Source: CAZEBW01 sp964510205
Lineage (GTDB): Bacteria; Chloroflexota; Anaerolineae; VGOG01
Length of the DNA stretch: 64,000 nucleotides
Assembly: GCA_964510205.1 (NCBI GenBank)
Contig: CAZEBW010000007.1
Coordinates: 1-64,000, forward strand
Direction of reading: 5' to 3'
The notes below the pieces were generated by a model that did no database searches, was not told the origin of the DNA, and saw only the letters and a program-made list of their open reading frames with translations. The position numbers were made by a program, and so were the translations under genes. Within the stretch, counting starts at the first letter, position 1; each line of letters begins with the position of its first letter. Below, in pieces: positions 53,787 through 62,873 of this stretch.

Positions 53787-55394
53787 TTAGTCCCGCTTTT
53801 CAGTCGCAATCTGGTTTTCTATCGGCAAGGTCACAGTGACAGTTGTTCCCTGCCCTTCCTCACTGTCCATCTCAATACGCCCATTGTGCCGCTCAATGGT
53901 TTTGTAGGTGATGTACAGGCCTAAACCCGTGCCCTTGTCCACATCCTTGGTGGTGAAGAAGGGCTCGAATACCCTATCCAGGTTTCCCTCGGGAATGCCC
54001 ACGCCTGTATCTGAGATAAGCACCTGGACGGCCTTGCCCGACTCATCCAGTCGGGAGGTAATGCGAATCTCGCCCTGTCGCTTGTTGGGTATGGCGTCCC
54101 GTGCGTTGATCAACAGATTAATCCAAACATCTTCCAGATGATGGGTGCTGCCTGGTATCAAGGGCAGATTCTCAGCCAGGTCCTTGCTTATGGTGACATT
54201 AGACCTTTCGATCTGATAGGCGATAAGGGAGAGCGCGCCGTTGATGGTTTCGTTCACGTCTGTGGGGCTCAGTTCATACTCCTCTTGGCGGGAGAAGGAT
54301 AACAGATTCCCGATGACTTTGCTGGCGCGCTGTCCCGATCGTTCGATAGCCTTGAGGGATTCGTATTCCGGCTGGCCTGGCTGCAGATCGCTCATCAGGA
54401 GCTGAGCATCGCCGATGATGGTCGTCAAGGGGTTCCGAATCTCGTGGGCGATGCCGGCTGCAAACTCCCCGATCGCCGAGAGCTTGGCCGATTGAAAAAG
54501 GTGCGCCTTCGCTGTCGCCAGGTCCTCGTATGCCCCGTTCAAGTCGCGGAAAAGCCGCGCATTATCAATGGCCACACTGATTTGATTGCCTATAGAGGTG
54601 AGCAAATCCACATCCTGAGGGGAGAAGTGGCGGACATCGTGGCTGGCAATATCCATCACGCCAAGCACCTTGTGCTTGGCCCCCAATGGTATGCAGGCAA
54701 AAGAGCGAAACCCATTTTGCTTCATCCGCAACTCTATCTCCGACAGGTCAGCTTCCTCGGAGATGTCCTCCAGCAAAACCGGCTCTCCCGACTGCACCGC
54801 CCGCCCAGTCAGTCCTTGCCCTAGCTGCAAATCCGCATCGCGGAGCAACTCCTCAGGAAAGCCTTGCTGAACAGTGAAAGTCAGCTCTTTGGTTTTTTCA
54901 TCCACCAGCGCTATGGCGCCCGTTTCTATCCTCATCACTTCGAGCACCTTCTCCAAGGTGCTGTTCAGAATCTCTTCCAAGTCTAGAGATTGGCTGACCG
55001 TGGCCGCGACCGCATTGAGAGCAGCGATTTTCTTTAAGTTCTCTGTTTCCTTCTCGACCTCTTTTATCCTACTTCTCCAGGTTAGGATAAGCCCTGCCAC
55101 CGCAGCGATGAGCAAACCAAGCTTGGGAATGATGAGATAGTCGCTTTGCAGCACGTTCGAAAACAGATAGGTCCTGGCAAGTTCATCCCTAGCCGTGAAC
55201 CAGGCGCTGAAATAGATGCTGTCAATGACCAAGACCGCAAATCCCAGAATCAGAATGACCCTGGCAATAGTAGCCGTTCTGGGCTCAGAGGTCTTGGGCT
55301 GGTCATATTTGGTCAGAAATATCAGGACGATAAGACCCCACACGATGACCAGAATCCAATATACACCTATGGAGAGGTAATCCGAGTTAAGCAT
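53787..55394 (-). CDS. Membrane histidine kinase with GAF domain
   Basis: A 535-residue sensor. The N-terminal region has three hydrophobic helices (about residues 8-28, 42-62, 86-105). A coiled coil and GAF domain follow (about 125-285). The phosphoacceptor is canonical (FAAGIAHEIRNPLTTIIGDA, His near residue 320), and the HATPase domain has the N box INLLINARDAIP, DTGVGIPEGN and GTGLGLYITYKTI. Start ATG at 55394. It pairs with the response regulator 22 bp downstream. The signal is unknown; the GAF domain suggests a small molecule or redox cue. Confidence 0.92.
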   Translation of the reverse strand: MLNSDYLSIGVYWILVIVWGLIVLIFLTKYDQPKTSEPRTATIARVILILGFAVLVIDSIYFSAWFTARDELARTYLFSNVLQSDYLIIPKLGLLIAAVAGLILTWRSRIKEVEKETENLKKIAALNAVAATVSQSLDLEEILNSTLEKVLEVMRIETGAIALVDEKTKELTFTVQQGFPEELLRDADLQLGQGLTGRAVQSGEPVLLEDISEEADLSEIELRMKQNGFRSFACIPLGAKHKVLGVMDIASHDVRHFSPQDVDLLTSIGNQISVAIDNARLFRDLNGAYEDLATAKAHLFQSAKLSAIGEFAAGIAHEIRNPLTTIIGDAQLLMSDLQPGQPEYESLKAIERSGQRASKVIGNLLSFSRQEEYELSPTDVNETINGALSLIAYQIERSNVTISKDLAENLPLIPGSTHHLEDVWINLLINARDAIPNKRQGEIRITSRLDESGKAVQVLISDTGVGIPEGNLDRVFEPFFTTKDVDKGTGLGLYITYKTIERHNGRIEMDSEEGQGTTVTVTLPIENQIATEKRD

Positions 55395-55417
55395 TTTGCG
55401 CCTATCTTATCATTTGG

Positions 55418-55520
55418 GTGTGGCTAAAACTTGTGGTAGTGACGACGTGCCAAATTGGTTTGGCCTTAGTCGTTCCAAGCGACTGAAGTCGCTACTACCT
55501 TCCACAGATTTTAGCCACAC
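55418..55520. repeat. 103-bp nested palindromic element
   Basis: Perfect 12-bp ends GTGTGGCTAAAA (55418-55429) and complement (55509-55520), with inner GCGACT/AGTCGC (55479-55492) and CCAAA/TTTGG (55450-55463). TCATTTGG adjoins the left end, as next to the 58-bp repeats. It is non-coding and lies upstream of the membrane kinase gene. Confidence 0.75.
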
Positions 55521-55591
55521 TCCTTATCATTTCGATGTTGCCTTTGCTGTTTAACACTATTATAACCCATTTTTTGTATTTATGCAAAACC

Positions 55592-55627
55592 ACCAAAAGG
55601 GCCGCGAGACCTCAGAACTCACAGCCC
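55592..55627 (-). terminator. Terminator overlapping the end of the 55.6-kb acetyltransferase gene
   Basis: 10-bp stem (55599-55608 with 55618-55627, G-T pairs) followed on the minus strand by TTTTGG. The stop codon lies inside the stem. Confidence 0.6.
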
Positions 55628-56320
55628 TCTCAGCCGGCCTCGACAAGAGAACTCCCTGTAGCCAGAGAAGCGATAGCCGAGGGCTTCGCAAACTCGAATC
55701 GAAGCGGCGTTGCCCTCGGCGACGATGTAGAGGGGTTTGATCCCTTCTTTCAGCAATTCGGAAGTGCAGGCCGAGACCGCCGCTCTAGCCAGACCCTGTC
55801 CCCGAAAACCCTCCCTGGTCCAGACGCCGACCTCGGCAAAGTAGGGCGAGCGCCAGATCGTGCCTGCGGCCGCGATCACCGCGTCGCCATCTCTGATCTC
55901 GAAGCGCGGAAGACGATCCTTGCGGACCACGCTTTCCACCAGGCGGCTAGAATCTGGGCGGAAGCTGGCCTCGTCAACGGCATAGATCAGGTTGCAGCAC
56001 CCATCCCAGGTGATGAGACACCGCTTCAGGGCCGAGGCCCGTGATTCCCTCACAGCGAAGAGGTACTCCCGGCCCTTGTCCAGGTGATCGGACAAGAGCG
56101 TGGATAACACGTCGTCGGAATCGGCCCGCATCACGACCAGGGGCGTGAACAGGTCATACGCCGTCTGACAAATGGCCAGGAAGCCGTCAGCGACTCCCTG
56201 GCCGTGAGTGAAGATGTGCGTGCGTCTATGGTAGAGGGCGTAGTAGGCAGTGAGGGCATCCTCTGGGGAGGTGGGGGAGAGCAAATGGGCGATTGCGCGT
56301 CGTTCCTGCAAGTTGAGCAA
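55619..56320 (-). CDS. GNAT-family acetyltransferase
   Basis: A 233-residue protein whose C-terminal half is a GNAT domain: RFEIRDGDAVIAAAGTIWRS strand pair, acetyl-CoA loop TREGFRGQGLARAAVSACTSEL, and NAASIRVCEALGYRFSGYREF. The N-terminal half (LYHRRTHIFTH...) is a divergent domain as found in two-domain GNAT_acetyltr_2-like proteins. Substrate unknown. It starts at a TTG (56320) with a poor ribosome site, 9 bp after asnS, so it is probably expressed by coupling to asnS. Confidence 0.78.
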   Translation of the reverse strand: MLNLQERRAIAHLLSPTSPEDALTAYYALYHRRTHIFTHGQGVADGFLAICQTAYDLFTPLVVMRADSDDVLSTLLSDHLDKGREYLFAVRESRASALKRCLITWDGCCNLIYAVDEASFRPDSSRLVESVVRKDRLPRFEIRDGDAVIAAAGTIWRSPYFAEVGVWTREGFRGQGLARAAVSACTSELLKEGIKPLYIVAEGNAASIRVCEALGYRFSGYREFSCRGRLRGL

Positions 56321-56329
56321 TAGCGATTT

Positions 56330-57625
56330 CTATGGATACATCCTACCCAGCAGCCTGGGGAAGGGAATCGTCTCGCGGATGTGGTGGATGCCGCAGATCC
56401 AGGCCACGGTCCGCTCCAGGCCCAGACCGAAGCCAGAGTGAGGCACCGAGCCGTAGCGCCGCAGATCGAGGTACCACTCGTAGGCCTCACGAGAGATGCC
56501 CAGCTTCTCCACTTGCTGCTCCAGATACTCGTAGCTGGCGGTGCGCTGACCTCCGCCGATGATCTCGCCGTAACCTTCGGTGGCCAGCAAGTCCACCGAG
56601 AGACAAACCTCCGGCCGCTCAGGATCGTACTCCATGTAAAATGCCTTGCACTGCGTGGGATAGTGGTGGACGAAGACCGGCTTCTCAAAGTGTTCGGCCA
56701 GGGCTGTCTCGTGCGGAGCGCCGAAGTCCTCGCCCCATTCGATCTCTACTCCTTTCTGGTGTAGAATCTCCACCGCCTTATCATAGCTGATGCGGGGGAA
56801 GGGGGGCGTGACCTTCTCCAGCAGGGCCGTATCTCGTTCCAGCGTTTCCAGTTCCCTGGCCCGGTTCTCCAACGCCGTCTGGACGATATAGCTGACGAAC
56901 TCTTCCTCGACCCTCATGCACTCTTCCAAGTCGGCCCAAGCCATCTCCGGCTCCACCATCCAAAACTCCAGCAAGTGGCGGCGGGTCTTCGACTTCTCGG
57001 CCCGAAAAGTGGGACCGAAACAGTAGACCTTGCCGAAGGACATGATATTGGCCTCGTTGTAGAGTTGGCCGCTCTGGGTGAGATAGGCTTGCTCCCCAAA
57101 ATAGTCGGTCTCAAAAAGAGTGGTGGTGTCCTCACAGGAGGAGGGGGTGAGGATGGGCGTATCCAGGTTGACGAAGCCGTGGGAGTCCAGCCAGTCGCGG
57201 ATGGCCCGCACCACCTCGGCCCGCACCCGCAGGATGGCATGTTGGCTGGAGGAACGCAGCCAAAGGTGACGGCGATCCATCAGGAACTCCACACCGTGCT
57301 CCTTGGGGGTGATGGGGTAATCCTCTGCCAGTTGCACGATCTCGAAGTCGTTCACTGCCAGCTCATAGCCGCCCGGCGCCCGCTCGTCGGCCCGGACGAT
57401 GCCGGTAGCGATCAGGGACGACTCCTGGGTCACCGCCTGGGCCGCCTCGAACACCTCCGGAGACACATCATCCTCAAAGACGACGGCCTGGATGACGCCC
57501 GTGCCATCTCGAACCAGAAGAAACTGCAAACGGCCCTTGTCGGTGCTGTTGTAGAGCCAGCCCTTAAGCGTCACGTCTTCACCCTCGTGGGCGGCGATGT
57601 CCTCGATATACACGTGTTCAGTCAA
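56330..57625 (-). CDS. asnS: Asparaginyl-tRNA synthetase
   Basis: A 431-residue class IIb aminoacyl-tRNA synthetase. The N-terminal OB-fold anticodon domain (VTLKGWLYNSTDKGRLQFLLVRDGTG) and the catalytic core are complete: motif 2 CFGPTFRAEKSKTRRHLLEFWMVE region and motif 3 GFGLGLERTVAWICG. Distances favour AsnRS rather than non-discriminating AspRS. TTG start at 57625 behind AAGGGGGG. A near-perfect promoter lies upstream. Its presence means that the GatCAB enzyme encoded here is not needed for Asn-tRNA and probably serves Gln-tRNA. Confidence 0.93.
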   Translation of the reverse strand: MTEHVYIEDIAAHEGEDVTLKGWLYNSTDKGRLQFLLVRDGTGVIQAVVFEDDVSPEVFEAAQAVTQESSLIATGIVRADERAPGGYELAVNDFEIVQLAEDYPITPKEHGVEFLMDRRHLWLRSSSQHAILRVRAEVVRAIRDWLDSHGFVNLDTPILTPSSCEDTTTLFETDYFGEQAYLTQSGQLYNEANIMSFGKVYCFGPTFRAEKSKTRRHLLEFWMVEPEMAWADLEECMRVEEEFVSYIVQTALENRARELETLERDTALLEKVTPPFPRISYDKAVEILHQKGVEIEWGEDFGAPHETALAEHFEKPVFVHHYPTQCKAFYMEYDPERPEVCLSVDLLATEGYGEIIGGGQRTASYEYLEQQVEKLGISREAYEWYLDLRRYGSVPHSGFGLGLERTVAWICGIHHIRETIPFPRLLGRMYP

Positions 57626-57683
57626 GATTGTCCCCCCTTATCCTCACTCAATATGCAGCCGGCCTTGTCATGAAAGCACCTGA

Positions 57684-57712
57684 AATATATCACGAAAGCT
57701 GGCTTTTGTCAA
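57684..57712 (-). promoter_or_regulatory. Promoter of asnS
   Basis: Minus-strand TTGACA, 17-bp spacer ending TGA, TATATT: consensus -35 and extended -10, 60 bp before the TTG start. Confidence 0.75.
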
Positions 57713-57775
57713 TGAGCGCCACGCCACAGAAGTGAACGCAAATTCGTTGTTCAGGTAGATGCGGCAATGCCCGCC

Positions 57776-57804
57776 TTGTCAAAAACCCTTCTCTGTGATA
57801 CACT
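57776..57804 (+). promoter_or_regulatory. Promoter of the CrtI-like gene
   Basis: TTGTCA, 17-bp spacer ending TGA, TACACT. The leader of about 150 nt would include the 58-bp palindromic repeat. Together with the asnS promoter and the repeat this explains most of the 338-bp gap 57626-57963. Confidence 0.65.
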
Positions 57805-57847
57805 TGGGGCATCTCATTTGGGTGTGTTGCAAAAGAGTTAGCTAATA

Positions 57848-57905
57848 TTGTTGGTCGGAATGGTATTCCGACGAATTGACGGATTACCAATCCGTCCTAC
57901 AACCG
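57848..57905. repeat. 58-bp dispersed repeat, copy 2
   Basis: Exact reverse complement of 42302-42359. CTCATTTGGGTGTGTT occurs at 57813-57828, as beside copy 1. It lies within the predicted leader of the CrtI-like gene. Confidence 0.92.
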
Positions 57906-57963
57906 GGATGAAAAATTGCCATCTCATTTGATTTCTGGAAACCATTAGCAAGGGAGGGAGAGA

Positions 57964-59484
57964 ATGACCGAGAAATCACTCATCATCGTCGGAGCCGGGA
58001 TGGCTGGCCTGTCCGCTGGCTGCTACGCCCAGATGAACGGCTATCGAAGCCACATCTTCGAACATCACACCAAGCCGGGCGGAGTGGCCGCAGCCTGGAA
58101 GCGCAAAGGCTACCTCATTGACGGCGGCATCCACTTTCTGATGGGGCACAAGCCAGGCCAGCCGACCTACGAGTTGTACCGCGAGTTAGGCGCTGCTCAG
58201 GACAACCGCTTTCTCGACATGACCACTTACGGTCGTTTCATAGACGAAGCCAGCGGGCGCAGCGTGACGGTCACCCAGGACCTCGACCGTCTGGCCGACG
58301 ACCTGAAAGCCCTCTCGCCCGCCGATGCCCGCATCGTTGACGAACTGGTCGCCGGCGCTCGAACTTTGCAGGGGTCCGCCGGGCTGTTCGAAATGGGGAT
58401 GGGCAAACCGTCTGAGTTGATGGGGGCTTTGGACTGGCTCAAGGATTTTTTGGGGATGCGCCGAGCGTTGAGGTACTTCAGCGGCAAGTACGCCAAATCT
58501 GTCGCGGAGTACGCGCAAAGTGTTCAGGACCCCTGGCTGCGCCGAGTCATCGTTAACCTCTTCCTGCCAGAAGTACCGGTCTGGTTCCTGTTCATGCTCC
58601 TGGCCCTGCTGGCGGACGGACAAATGGGGCTGCTGGAAGGAGGATGCCTCGACTTTGTGCTGCCCATCGAGAAACGCTACAAAGAGCTGGGCGGGGAAGT
58701 GACTTACAAGGCCACTGTCGAGGAGATCGTTGTGGAAAACGACCGGGCCGTCGGCGTACGTCTGGCCGATGGCGCCGCTTCGCTTGCAGAGCACCGCGCT
58801 GACGTCGTGATCTCCGCCGCCGACGGACACAGCACCATCTTCCAGATGCTGGGCGGTCACTACGTGAATGAGAAGATCAAGCAACGCTACCAGAACTGGG
58901 AGCTGATCCGTCCTTTCGTCATGGTCAGCTATGGGGTGGCCCAGGAATTCAAGGGCCAACCGCACCTGGACATCATCATGCTGGATGGCCCAATCACCGT
59001 AGGCGACCGGTCCGCCGAGGGGATCATGATCCGCGTCTTCAATTACAGTGACCGGTTCGCCCCGCCAGGCAAGACAGTATTCCAGGCGGCTTTCGAGACG
59101 GAATGGGAATTCTGGAGCGAGCTACGAGAGGATCGGCCGCGCTACGACGCCGAAAAGGAGCGCGTGGCGGCGGAGCTCCTGGAGCGGCTGGAGGCGCATT
59201 ATCCCGGCCTCTCCTCTCAGGTGGAGATGACCGACGTGGCCACGCCCTACACCACCTGGCGCTACACCCGCAACCACAAAGGGACTTACATGGGCTGGCT
59301 GCCGACGCCGCAAGCGGTCAACACGCGCATAGAAAGGACGCTGCCTGGCCTGAGCAACTTCTACATGGCCGGGCAATGGGTGATGCCAGGCGGCGGCGTT
59401 CCTCCTAGCCTCTATTCCGGCCAGCACGCGGTACAGCTCCTCTGCCACCAGGATGGGAAGCCGTTTTCTAAGACCCCGCTGTGA
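57964..59484 (+). CDS. FAD-dependent oxidoreductase, phytoene desaturase/carotene isomerase (CrtI) superfamily
   Basis: A 506-residue flavoprotein. The N-terminal dinucleotide motif is LIIVGAGMAGLSAGCYAQMN followed by HHTKPGGVAAAWKRKGYLID, as in CrtI, CrtO and carotene isomerase proteins and related retinol saturases. Near the C-terminus the FAD-closing motif FYMAGQWVMPGGGVPPS is intact. A carotenoid or isoprenoid substrate is plausible, but no other carotenoid gene is in the window, so the substrate is open. Start ATG at 57964 with GGGAGGGAGAG. Its last 17 bp overlap the convergent glycosyltransferase gene. Confidence 0.85.
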   Translation: MTEKSLIIVGAGMAGLSAGCYAQMNGYRSHIFEHHTKPGGVAAAWKRKGYLIDGGIHFLMGHKPGQPTYELYRELGAAQDNRFLDMTTYGRFIDEASGRSVTVTQDLDRLADDLKALSPADARIVDELVAGARTLQGSAGLFEMGMGKPSELMGALDWLKDFLGMRRALRYFSGKYAKSVAEYAQSVQDPWLRRVIVNLFLPEVPVWFLFMLLALLADGQMGLLEGGCLDFVLPIEKRYKELGGEVTYKATVEEIVVENDRAVGVRLADGAASLAEHRADVVISAADGHSTIFQMLGGHYVNEKIKQRYQNWELIRPFVMVSYGVAQEFKGQPHLDIIMLDGPITVGDRSAEGIMIRVFNYSDRFAPPGKTVFQAAFETEWEFWSELREDRPRYDAEKERVAAELLERLEAHYPGLSSQVEMTDVATPYTTWRYTRNHKGTYMGWLPTPQAVNTRIERTLPGLSNFYMAGQWVMPGGGVPPSLYSGQHAVQLLCHQDGKPFSKTPL

Positions 59485-60607
59485 GTCTCAGCAAATCCCA
59501 GTTGGGCTGTTTGGCTGCCCTCTTCCTGCCGTTCTCGCCCAGCCTTCGCGCCAGTTCTTCGTTCTTCAGAACTCTCACAATGGCCTGGGCGATTTCATTC
59601 ACGTCCAAGGGGTCAACCAACAACCCCGTCACCCCGTCCTCGACAGCCTCGCCGGTGCCTCCTCCCCTGCCAGCGACGACGGGCTTCCCACAGGCACCCG
59701 CTTCCAGATAGCTGATTCCGAAGCTCTCCACCTCGCCATGATCAGGCAGCGACCGGCTGGGCATCGCATACACGTCACAGGCAGAATAGTAGCGGGGCAA
59801 ATCGTCGCTGCCGTGCTCCACCGCACCCACGAATACCACGCGCCTTGCAATGCCCAGTTCCGCAGCAAGCGCTTGCAGTCGCAGCCGCAGCGGCCCATCC
59901 CCAACAATCATGTACTTCACCTCTGGCACGGCACGAAGGACCTGGGGAAGCGCGCGCAACACCATGTCAACGCCCTTCTTCTCAACCAGTCGGGCCACTG
60001 TCAAAATGAGCGGCGCGTCGCCCACGGCATGTCGCATCCGAATGGGTGCCGGGTCAACGTGGGGATGAAAACGCTCGTGCTCCACCACCGGATGGATCAC
60101 CCGAATGCGCTCCGGGCTTTGGCCCAATCGCTCCATTTGCGACTGGGTTGCCATGCTGTTGGCTATCAGCCGATTGGCCCGGGAGAGTGTCCAGCGCAAT
60201 ACCGCCCTGCCCCCTGGAACTCGCTGCACGCGCAGCAAGTCGCTGCCGTGAGACCAGATGATCACGGGCAGACGGTGAATCCGTTTGAGCAACCACGCCG
60301 TCAGTCCAAGAGGCAAAGGCTGCCAGCACTCGACGGCATCAAAGTCCCCCTGCTGAAGCAACTGGCGGGCCAGGAGCAAGGGCTGCAGCCATTGCCCGAC
60401 GCGCTTCAGGCCAGAAACGTTTCCAAGAAACGGACGCCATCGGCGAACGGGAAACGGCTGGCGGGCGTCGAACTCAGCGCTATCCGGGTGCCAGGGTGCG
60501 AGCACCACCGGCGCATCGCCGGCGCGCAGGCAGCGCTGGTGGGCGAAGCTTTGCATGCCCCCCGTGTCGGGCGGGAAAGTCAGGGTGATCAGCAAACGTC
60601 TTTTCAC
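59468..60607 (-). CDS. Glycosyltransferase family 4
   Basis: A 379-residue GT-B glycosyltransferase. The N-terminal acceptor domain begins LLITLTFPPDTGGMQSF. The C-terminal GT1/GT4 domain shows LILTVARLVEKKGVDMVLRA, VKYMIVGDGPLRLRL and the EX7E-type motif ESFGISYLEAGACGKPVVAG. It probably adds a sugar to a polysaccharide, teichoic-like or glycolipid precursor at the membrane. GTG start at 60607 overlaps the previous gene's stop (GTGA). Third gene of GT2, small ORF, GT4, GT4. Confidence 0.9.
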   Translation of the reverse strand: MKRRLLITLTFPPDTGGMQSFAHQRCLRAGDAPVVLAPWHPDSAEFDARQPFPVRRWRPFLGNVSGLKRVGQWLQPLLLARQLLQQGDFDAVECWQPLPLGLTAWLLKRIHRLPVIIWSHGSDLLRVQRVPGGRAVLRWTLSRANRLIANSMATQSQMERLGQSPERIRVIHPVVEHERFHPHVDPAPIRMRHAVGDAPLILTVARLVEKKGVDMVLRALPQVLRAVPEVKYMIVGDGPLRLRLQALAAELGIARRVVFVGAVEHGSDDLPRYYSACDVYAMPSRSLPDHGEVESFGISYLEAGACGKPVVAGRGGGTGEAVEDGVTGLLVDPLDVNEIAQAIVRVLKNEELARRLGENGRKRAAKQPNWDLLRLTAGS

Positions 60608-61761
60608 GGCGCACCTCTGTTCGACGACGTTGAGGCCAACTCCTTGTACAGTCCGGCCAGGGCATCGGCCAACCGTCCCACACTGAACTCACGAAGCGCC
60701 ACCTGCCGACCCCGCAAGCCCATGCGCTCTCTGGCCTGAGGGTCTTTCAACAAATGGACGATGGCCTGGGCAAGCGCGCCTGGATCCCCTGGCGGCGCCA
60801 GCAGGCCCGTCTCCCCGTGGCGGACGATCTCCACCATGCCGCCGACGCGTGACGCGATGACGGGTCTCTGCAAGGCCATCGCTTCGATGATGGGATCGCC
60901 GAACCCCTCGCGCAGGGAGGGCATGACCAGGAGGTCGCTGGCCGCGATGATGGCCTCTACGTCGTCTCGGTAGCCAGCAAAGATGATATGATCGCTAAGG
61001 TCGCACCCTGCGGCCTGCGATTGCAGACGGGAGCGCAGGGGGCCCTCACCGACCAAAACAAGGTATGCTTCCGGCACAGCAGCGATCACCTCTCGAAATG
61101 CGGTGAGGAGATAGCCGTGCCCCTTCTCCGGACTCAGTCGCCCGACGGCGCACACCAGCAGATGGTCTGTGGTGCAGCCAAGCTCCTCCCGCACCTGGGC
61201 GCCGAACTGCAATCTATCAGGTGAAAAGGTTGTGGCATCCACGGCGTCATGCAAAGTTAGAACGCGCCGCGCCGGATAGCCAGCTCTGATCACCTGCCGA
61301 CGCACAGCCTCAGAAACGGCCACAATGCGGGTGAAAAGGCGCAGCGTCAGCCCCAGGTCCAACCATTTGTAGATTCGCAGCGGGAGGGTGCGATCCGTGT
61401 AGCCGCGCACGGAAGCGACGGATGGCACGCCCAGCCGCCAGGCCGACCATCCACCGATCAGGTTGCCTTTGTACTCGTGAGTGTGGAGGAGGTCGTAGCG
61501 GCCTGAGCGAATTCGGCGTCGCACTTGAGCCAGCACACGATGTGACCAACGCCCTGAGTCCAAGATTTGATCCGCCATCGCGCCGTGTTCACGAGCCTGG
61601 GCGACGAGCGGATGCGCCACTGGACCCTCACTCGGTCGGCGGTACAGCACCAACACATCCACCGCGACGCCGCGCTCCCGAAGTGGCCGGATCAACTGGA
61701 GGATCTGCCGATCAGGCCCCCAGAACGCAGCGCTGGTCCGAAGGTGGAGAACCTTGAGCAT
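60604..61761 (-). CDS. Glycosyltransferase family 4
   Basis: A 385-residue GT-B enzyme. N-terminal HLRTSAAFWGPDRQILQLI, then YDLLHTHEYKGNLIGGW. The nucleotide-sugar domain has LLVCAVGRLSPEKGHGYLL, YLVLVGEGPLRSRL and EGFGDPIIEAMALQRPVIAS (EX7E). The pair of GT4 genes suggests sequential additions on one glycan. ATG at 61761, four bases after a 29-residue ORF. It overlaps the next glycosyltransferase by 4 bp. Donor and acceptor cannot be read. Confidence 0.9.
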   Translation of the reverse strand: MLKVLHLRTSAAFWGPDRQILQLIRPLRERGVAVDVLVLYRRPSEGPVAHPLVAQAREHGAMADQILDSGRWSHRVLAQVRRRIRSGRYDLLHTHEYKGNLIGGWSAWRLGVPSVASVRGYTDRTLPLRIYKWLDLGLTLRLFTRIVAVSEAVRRQVIRAGYPARRVLTLHDAVDATTFSPDRLQFGAQVREELGCTTDHLLVCAVGRLSPEKGHGYLLTAFREVIAAVPEAYLVLVGEGPLRSRLQSQAAGCDLSDHIIFAGYRDDVEAIIAASDLLVMPSLREGFGDPIIEAMALQRPVIASRVGGMVEIVRHGETGLLAPPGDPGALAQAIVHLLKDPQARERMGLRGRQVALREFSVGRLADALAGLYKELASTSSNRGAP

Positions 61762-61765
61762 GGAA

Positions 61766-61855
61766 TCAGTCCAGATAGCCGAGGGCCCGAAGCCGCTCAG
61801 TGACGACGGCCTCAGCCACGAGAGGGCGAGTTCGGGCCTGTCGAGTTTCAGTCAT
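61766..61855 (-). CDS. Candidate 29-residue ORF coupled to the GT2 gene
   Basis: ATG at 61855 overlaps the GT2 stop (TGATG) and has AGGGAGGCG upstream. The product is basic at its start and ends TERLRALGYLD. LRALGY-type endings are familiar from sulfatase C-termini, and a sulfatase-superfamily gene begins 1 kb away, so it may be a remnant or a coupling peptide. Translation not proven. Confidence 0.45.
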   Translation of the reverse strand: MTETRQARTRPLVAEAVVTERLRALGYLD

Positions 61856-62802
61856 CAACGCCTCCCTAGCGCCCAGCGCAGCACCTCGCGATGCAGCGCC
61901 AGCTTGTGCCTGAATCGAGCACGCTGGTTGGCCCCTCGGTCGGCCAGCCAGCACACGGCGAAGGCGACCAGCTTTCCCGCCGTCACCACCGCTGCCATCA
62001 GACGATGGACCATCGCCGAGTTGTGGCCATAGCACTTGCGGAACAGGCGGTTGGTGCTGCGCAGCGCCTCCACGCCCATGGCATCGCGCACCTGAGAGGT
62101 GCTGTAGCCGCCCCAATGCCGAATCCGCGCTTGCGGCCAATAGACGATGCGCCAACCAGCGCGCTTGAGGCGAAAACACAACTCAGTATCCTCAGAGTAC
62201 ATGAAGAAGTCCTCGGCCAGCGGACCAACCTGATCCAGGGCCTCCCGCCGGATGACCATGCAAGCGCCAGACAGCGCATCCACGTCCCGGCAATCTCTAT
62301 GATCCCAATGGCCCAGGGAAGCGCCGCTGAACAGGCGATGCCGTGGGAACCGCCTGGTCAGCCCGCTCACGTTGCAGAACTCCGTCCAGAGGGTGGGGAA
62401 GCGCCGGGCGCAGCGAAAATCTAGCTCTCCAGACAGCGTGAGGGCCATGGGGCCGGCGGCAGCGACATCAGGCCTGCCGTCCAGGCAGCGCACCAGACTT
62501 GCCAGCGCATGGCCCAGGGTCTCTGCGTCAGGATTGAGCAGCGCCACGTAGCGACCTTTGGCCCGAGCCAAAGCTTGATTGTTCGCGGCGGCGAAGCCAC
62601 GGTTTTCCTGATTCTCGATAACCCGGCCCCACGGAGCAACCTGGCGAGCCACGTCGGCGCTGCCATCGGTCGAACCGTTGTCAACGACAAAAAGCTCCAG
62701 GGAGATGACCTCCCGCTCCGCTTCCAACGCTTGCAGGCAGCTCACCAGAGGGCTGGCTGCGTTCCAGGTAACCACAATCACAGTCAGGTCTGGCGGCAAC
62801 AT
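61855..62802 (-). CDS. Glycosyltransferase family 2 (rhamnosyltransferase-like)
   Basis: A 315-residue GT-A enzyme. It begins LTVIVVTWNAASPLVSCLQAL, has the donor-binding VVDNGSTDGSADVARQ, NRGFAAANNQALARAKG, the DxD-like LLNPDAETL, and the later FFMYSEDTELCFRLKRAGW typical of the WbbL/rhamnosyltransferase group. A hydrophobic stretch near residue 270-290 may anchor it to the membrane. ATG at 62802. First gene of the minus-strand glycan operon and divergent from the sulfatase-like gene. Confidence 0.9.
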   Translation of the reverse strand: MLPPDLTVIVVTWNAASPLVSCLQALEAEREVISLELFVVDNGSTDGSADVARQVAPWGRVIENQENRGFAAANNQALARAKGRYVALLNPDAETLGHALASLVRCLDGRPDVAAAGPMALTLSGELDFRCARRFPTLWTEFCNVSGLTRRFPRHRLFSGASLGHWDHRDCRDVDALSGACMVIRREALDQVGPLAEDFFMYSEDTELCFRLKRAGWRIVYWPQARIRHWGGYSTSQVRDAMGVEALRSTNRLFRKCYGHNSAMVHRLMAAVVTAGKLVAFAVCWLADRGANQRARFRHKLALHREVLRWALGRR

Positions 62803-62816
62803 TTTACCCCACGCCT

Positions 62817-62845
62817 TTGACTTTTACCAACCCCAATGTTATACT
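62817..62845 (+). promoter_or_regulatory. Promoter of the sulfatase-like gene
   Basis: TTGACT, 17-bp spacer with TGT, TATACT: an extended -10 promoter 29 bp before the start codon at 62874. Confidence 0.75.
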
Positions 62846-62873
62846 CCATCCCACAACCCGAGGTGAAAGAGAT

